Source: Apostichopus japonicus (Eukaryota; Echinodermata; Holothuroidea; Aspidochirotida; Stichopodidae). From it: a stretch of 64,000 bases of DNA. Made by a program: the position numbers and the translations under genes. The notes beneath the pieces are model-generated. The model did not search any database and was not told where the DNA came from. It saw nothing but the letters and a program-made list of their open reading frames with translations. Below, one piece after another: positions 61,810-64,000 of the stretch (position 1 is the stretch's first letter; each line of letters begins with the position of its first letter). The stretch lies in NCBI RefSeq assembly GCF_037975245.1, contig NC_092578.1, positions 17,261,321 to 17,325,320 of the forward strand, read 5' to 3'.

Positions 61810-62751
61810 AACAAGAGCTATGTGCGTATGTTTCGTAAATGAACCCCGGTTTTAGGCTAATATTGACCGACCGTTCCTCTTTCTTCCACTAATATTACAA
61901 GTATAGATAATTCTAAAAAGAATGTGTGAACTCCTTTTCTCCCTTATTTTCGAAAGGTGGCTGCATACGAATATGTCCGGAATACCTATTCTACATGATG
62001 ACCCGGACCATAATACCCACTCCCCTTTTCCTTTCTTTGCACCTCCACTATGGTGACCCTTACCAGAAAGCTACTTATACGCTGCAGCCAAAATCTGTCA
62101 CCAACTGGAAATTTGCCCAAATTCGCTCCCCCCCCCCCCCTTCCCCGCCAAAAAAAAAAGCGTTCGTAATTTGATCTTTATTTGTATTAACCATCTTAAA
62201 CGTAATCATATCTTAAGTGACTACGTCGTTGGGAATAATGAAAAGCCGTTCTTTAAAGCAGAGAACACATTTTTTCTATCGTGAAATGTATTGAAAGTTA
62301 CCACAATTGATCGTTAAACATACTTAGTCAATCCCCCACTCCCCCGACCCCCTTCCCCTCCCCACCCCCCTCCTTTGTACATGGATTCCCTTTGCTAGCT
62401 TGTAAACAATTGATATGGCTATATATACACATTCGTGGCGTTAACATCAAATTCTGATGACATGTATCCACGGCGGAGGGATTGTCTTCTCTGATTGGCT
62501 GTTTCCCTCGTAGACATTAATCTCTATGACAACGAACACATGAAACGTTAACAGTATACTTTTTTAACATACAGTTAAGGGCGTCGAAAAGATTTTTTTT
62601 TTTAAATTCTGCTTCTTCAAGGAAATTTCTTATTTCAGTCAAAGAGAATTGTCGTTTGTTATACATAAAATATAAAGAAATAGAATAAAGTTACAATGTG
62701 CATATATCTTTATATACAGTTAAATAAAGGAAAACTATCCACGGCTTTATA

Positions 62752-63047
62752 CAGGCGCGTAGCGATGAATTTGCCAAGGGAGGGGCGAACCTGTACGCAA
62801 ACTATTAGAGCCGTAGATTCGGCACCCAAAACTATCTAAGAGTAGCGCCACCATAAGTTGGCGCGAAACGCACAAAAAAAATGTGGCCGAAAATGCCTAC
62901 CAGATCGCTGAACATGGCACTTCCCAGGCCTTGTAAGATGCATCTAAGCGTTTTCTATTTTGAAATTACTAGCGATATCTTAAAAACATACAAAGCAAAT
63001 TTGCCCAAGGGGGGGGGGGGGGCGGTCGCCCCTTCACTACGCGCCTG
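62752..63047. mobile_element. MITE family C, copy 2, with intact inverted ends
   Basis: CAGGCGCGTAG at 62752-62762 and CTACGCGCCTG at 63037-63047 are perfect inverted ends. TTTATA occurs just outside both borders, offset by two bases on the right. 296 bp, no transposase. Confidence 0.8.
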
Positions 63048-64000
63048 GTTTTATACATTAAACTAGAGTCGGTTCATCTGCTGGATGGATCATTACCGAC
63101 ACACTTCGGTCAGTTGACCGTGGCTTCACAGTTGACCATCTACTGGAAGGTCATCATTAGTGGCCCCCAACATTCTCAGTCCCCCTTTCAAGAAGAATAA
63201 GAATGTTTTCTATAGCGGATCTGATCTTCGAAATTGATCGATTATGAAGAATTATTAAAACAGATAAATAAATATCTATAAAGGTTTTAAAGGTATACTG
63301 TATTGGCCCCAAATATGCTAGATATTCAAATATGGTCACATTTGGTCATAATTCTTTTATTACAATCATCGAAGAAATTTTCCTCACTGGGACATTCAGT
63401 CATCGTGTGGGTTCCTTAAAAATGTCTGAATAACAATTTGGAGAATAAAGACCTCCAGGAAAGTACTTTTTGAAAACTTCTAGCAATTATATAGCGAGCT
63501 ATAATTTGGGGTCTATACTGACTACCTTTAACAGCGACAGTAAAACGATTGGGAAACCTTAAGCATACAGGATTATTACTTGAATTTCTAGCATATTAGT
63601 GGGCAATACTCATTACCTTTAAACATACTCCATAAAAATTCAGAGAATCTCCAGTCTATCATTGGAAATTATAGACCTAATACCATTGTTTGCCAACGAG
63701 CGTCACTTCGAACTAGTAAGATATGACACCCCTCCCCCCAGCGCACAAAATGTACCCCAACATGCCACCCTCCCCTCACCCCCTCCCTCCCACTTGACCC
63801 TCCTGTTCTCTCCTTTATCGTTCCCTTCTTTTCATGTGCCAAGTATTATTATAACAAAAATAAAACCAAACAAAAAATAAACAAAGCCCCTAATTGTCTG
63901 TCCTATAATACAGACTAAATTACCTGGAAAGCATCAACATATTTGGTTGATATGGAAACATATCCTTATGTTCAAGACGTCCAGATATGCGTGCGTACAT

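Larger units (their letters stand above)
59786..64000. other. SNF8 upstream region and intergenic sequence
   Basis: The first few hundred bases should include the SNF8 5' UTR and promoter, but I see no clear TATA box. A duplicated 19-bp TTTGCAGCAGCAGTATAGG lies at 61772-61809. A C run is at about 62130, a family-C MITE at 62752-63047, and a G run at about 63009-63022. No coding sequence recognised up to the window end. Confidence 0.6.

Overview
The window looks like nuclear DNA of an invertebrate deuterostome, probably an echinoderm (perhaps a sea cucumber). Genes are spliced with GT/AG introns, the DNA is AT-rich, and it holds many short DNA transposons, tRNA-derived SINEs, TA microsatellites and long G or C runs. 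The proteins are closer to vertebrate orthologues than to fungal or plant ones. The species assignment is inference; no marker gene was seen.

Layout: 1-10451 has no convincing gene, only repeats. 10452-26079 (minus) is a complete all-trans-retinol 13,14-reductase (RETSAT) gene of ten coding exons, 627 residues. 27307-32640 (plus) is a two-exon gene for an unrecognised 1403-residue protein with six tandem repeats of about 133 residues and a C-terminal membrane anchor; it lies head-to-head with RETSAT. 33661-41871 and 45330-49691 (both minus) are tandem six-exon paralogues of carbonyl reductase 1, each exactly 277 residues. 52924-59785 (minus) is SNF8/VPS22, an ESCRT-II subunit, six coding exons, 245 residues. 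59786-64000 holds the SNF8 upstream region and repeats. All exon joins were worked out by hand from splice sites, reading frame and family similarity. The genes share no obvious pathway, except that RETSAT and the carbonyl reductases are both oxidoreductases of lipophilic or carbonyl substrates.

The most unusual signals are in the non-coding DNA. (1) Four tiny palindromes of 24-29 bp begin CAGGGAG or CATGGAGG and end with the complement, and each is flanked by a perfect 7-bp direct repeat, like target-site duplications of an extremely small mobile element. (2) Several exon/intron 5' splice junctions have been tandemly copied into the following intron: ten copies after RETSAT exon 8, four after exon 4 of the first carbonyl reductase, and shorter cases in RETSAT exon 4 and SNF8 exon 4. 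(3) The two carbonyl reductases are nearly identical only in exon 2, which suggests local gene conversion. (4) A 1.87-kb element with 21-bp perfect inverted ends carries a THAP-type zinc-finger reading frame. (5) Several transposons are nested, with readable target-site duplications.
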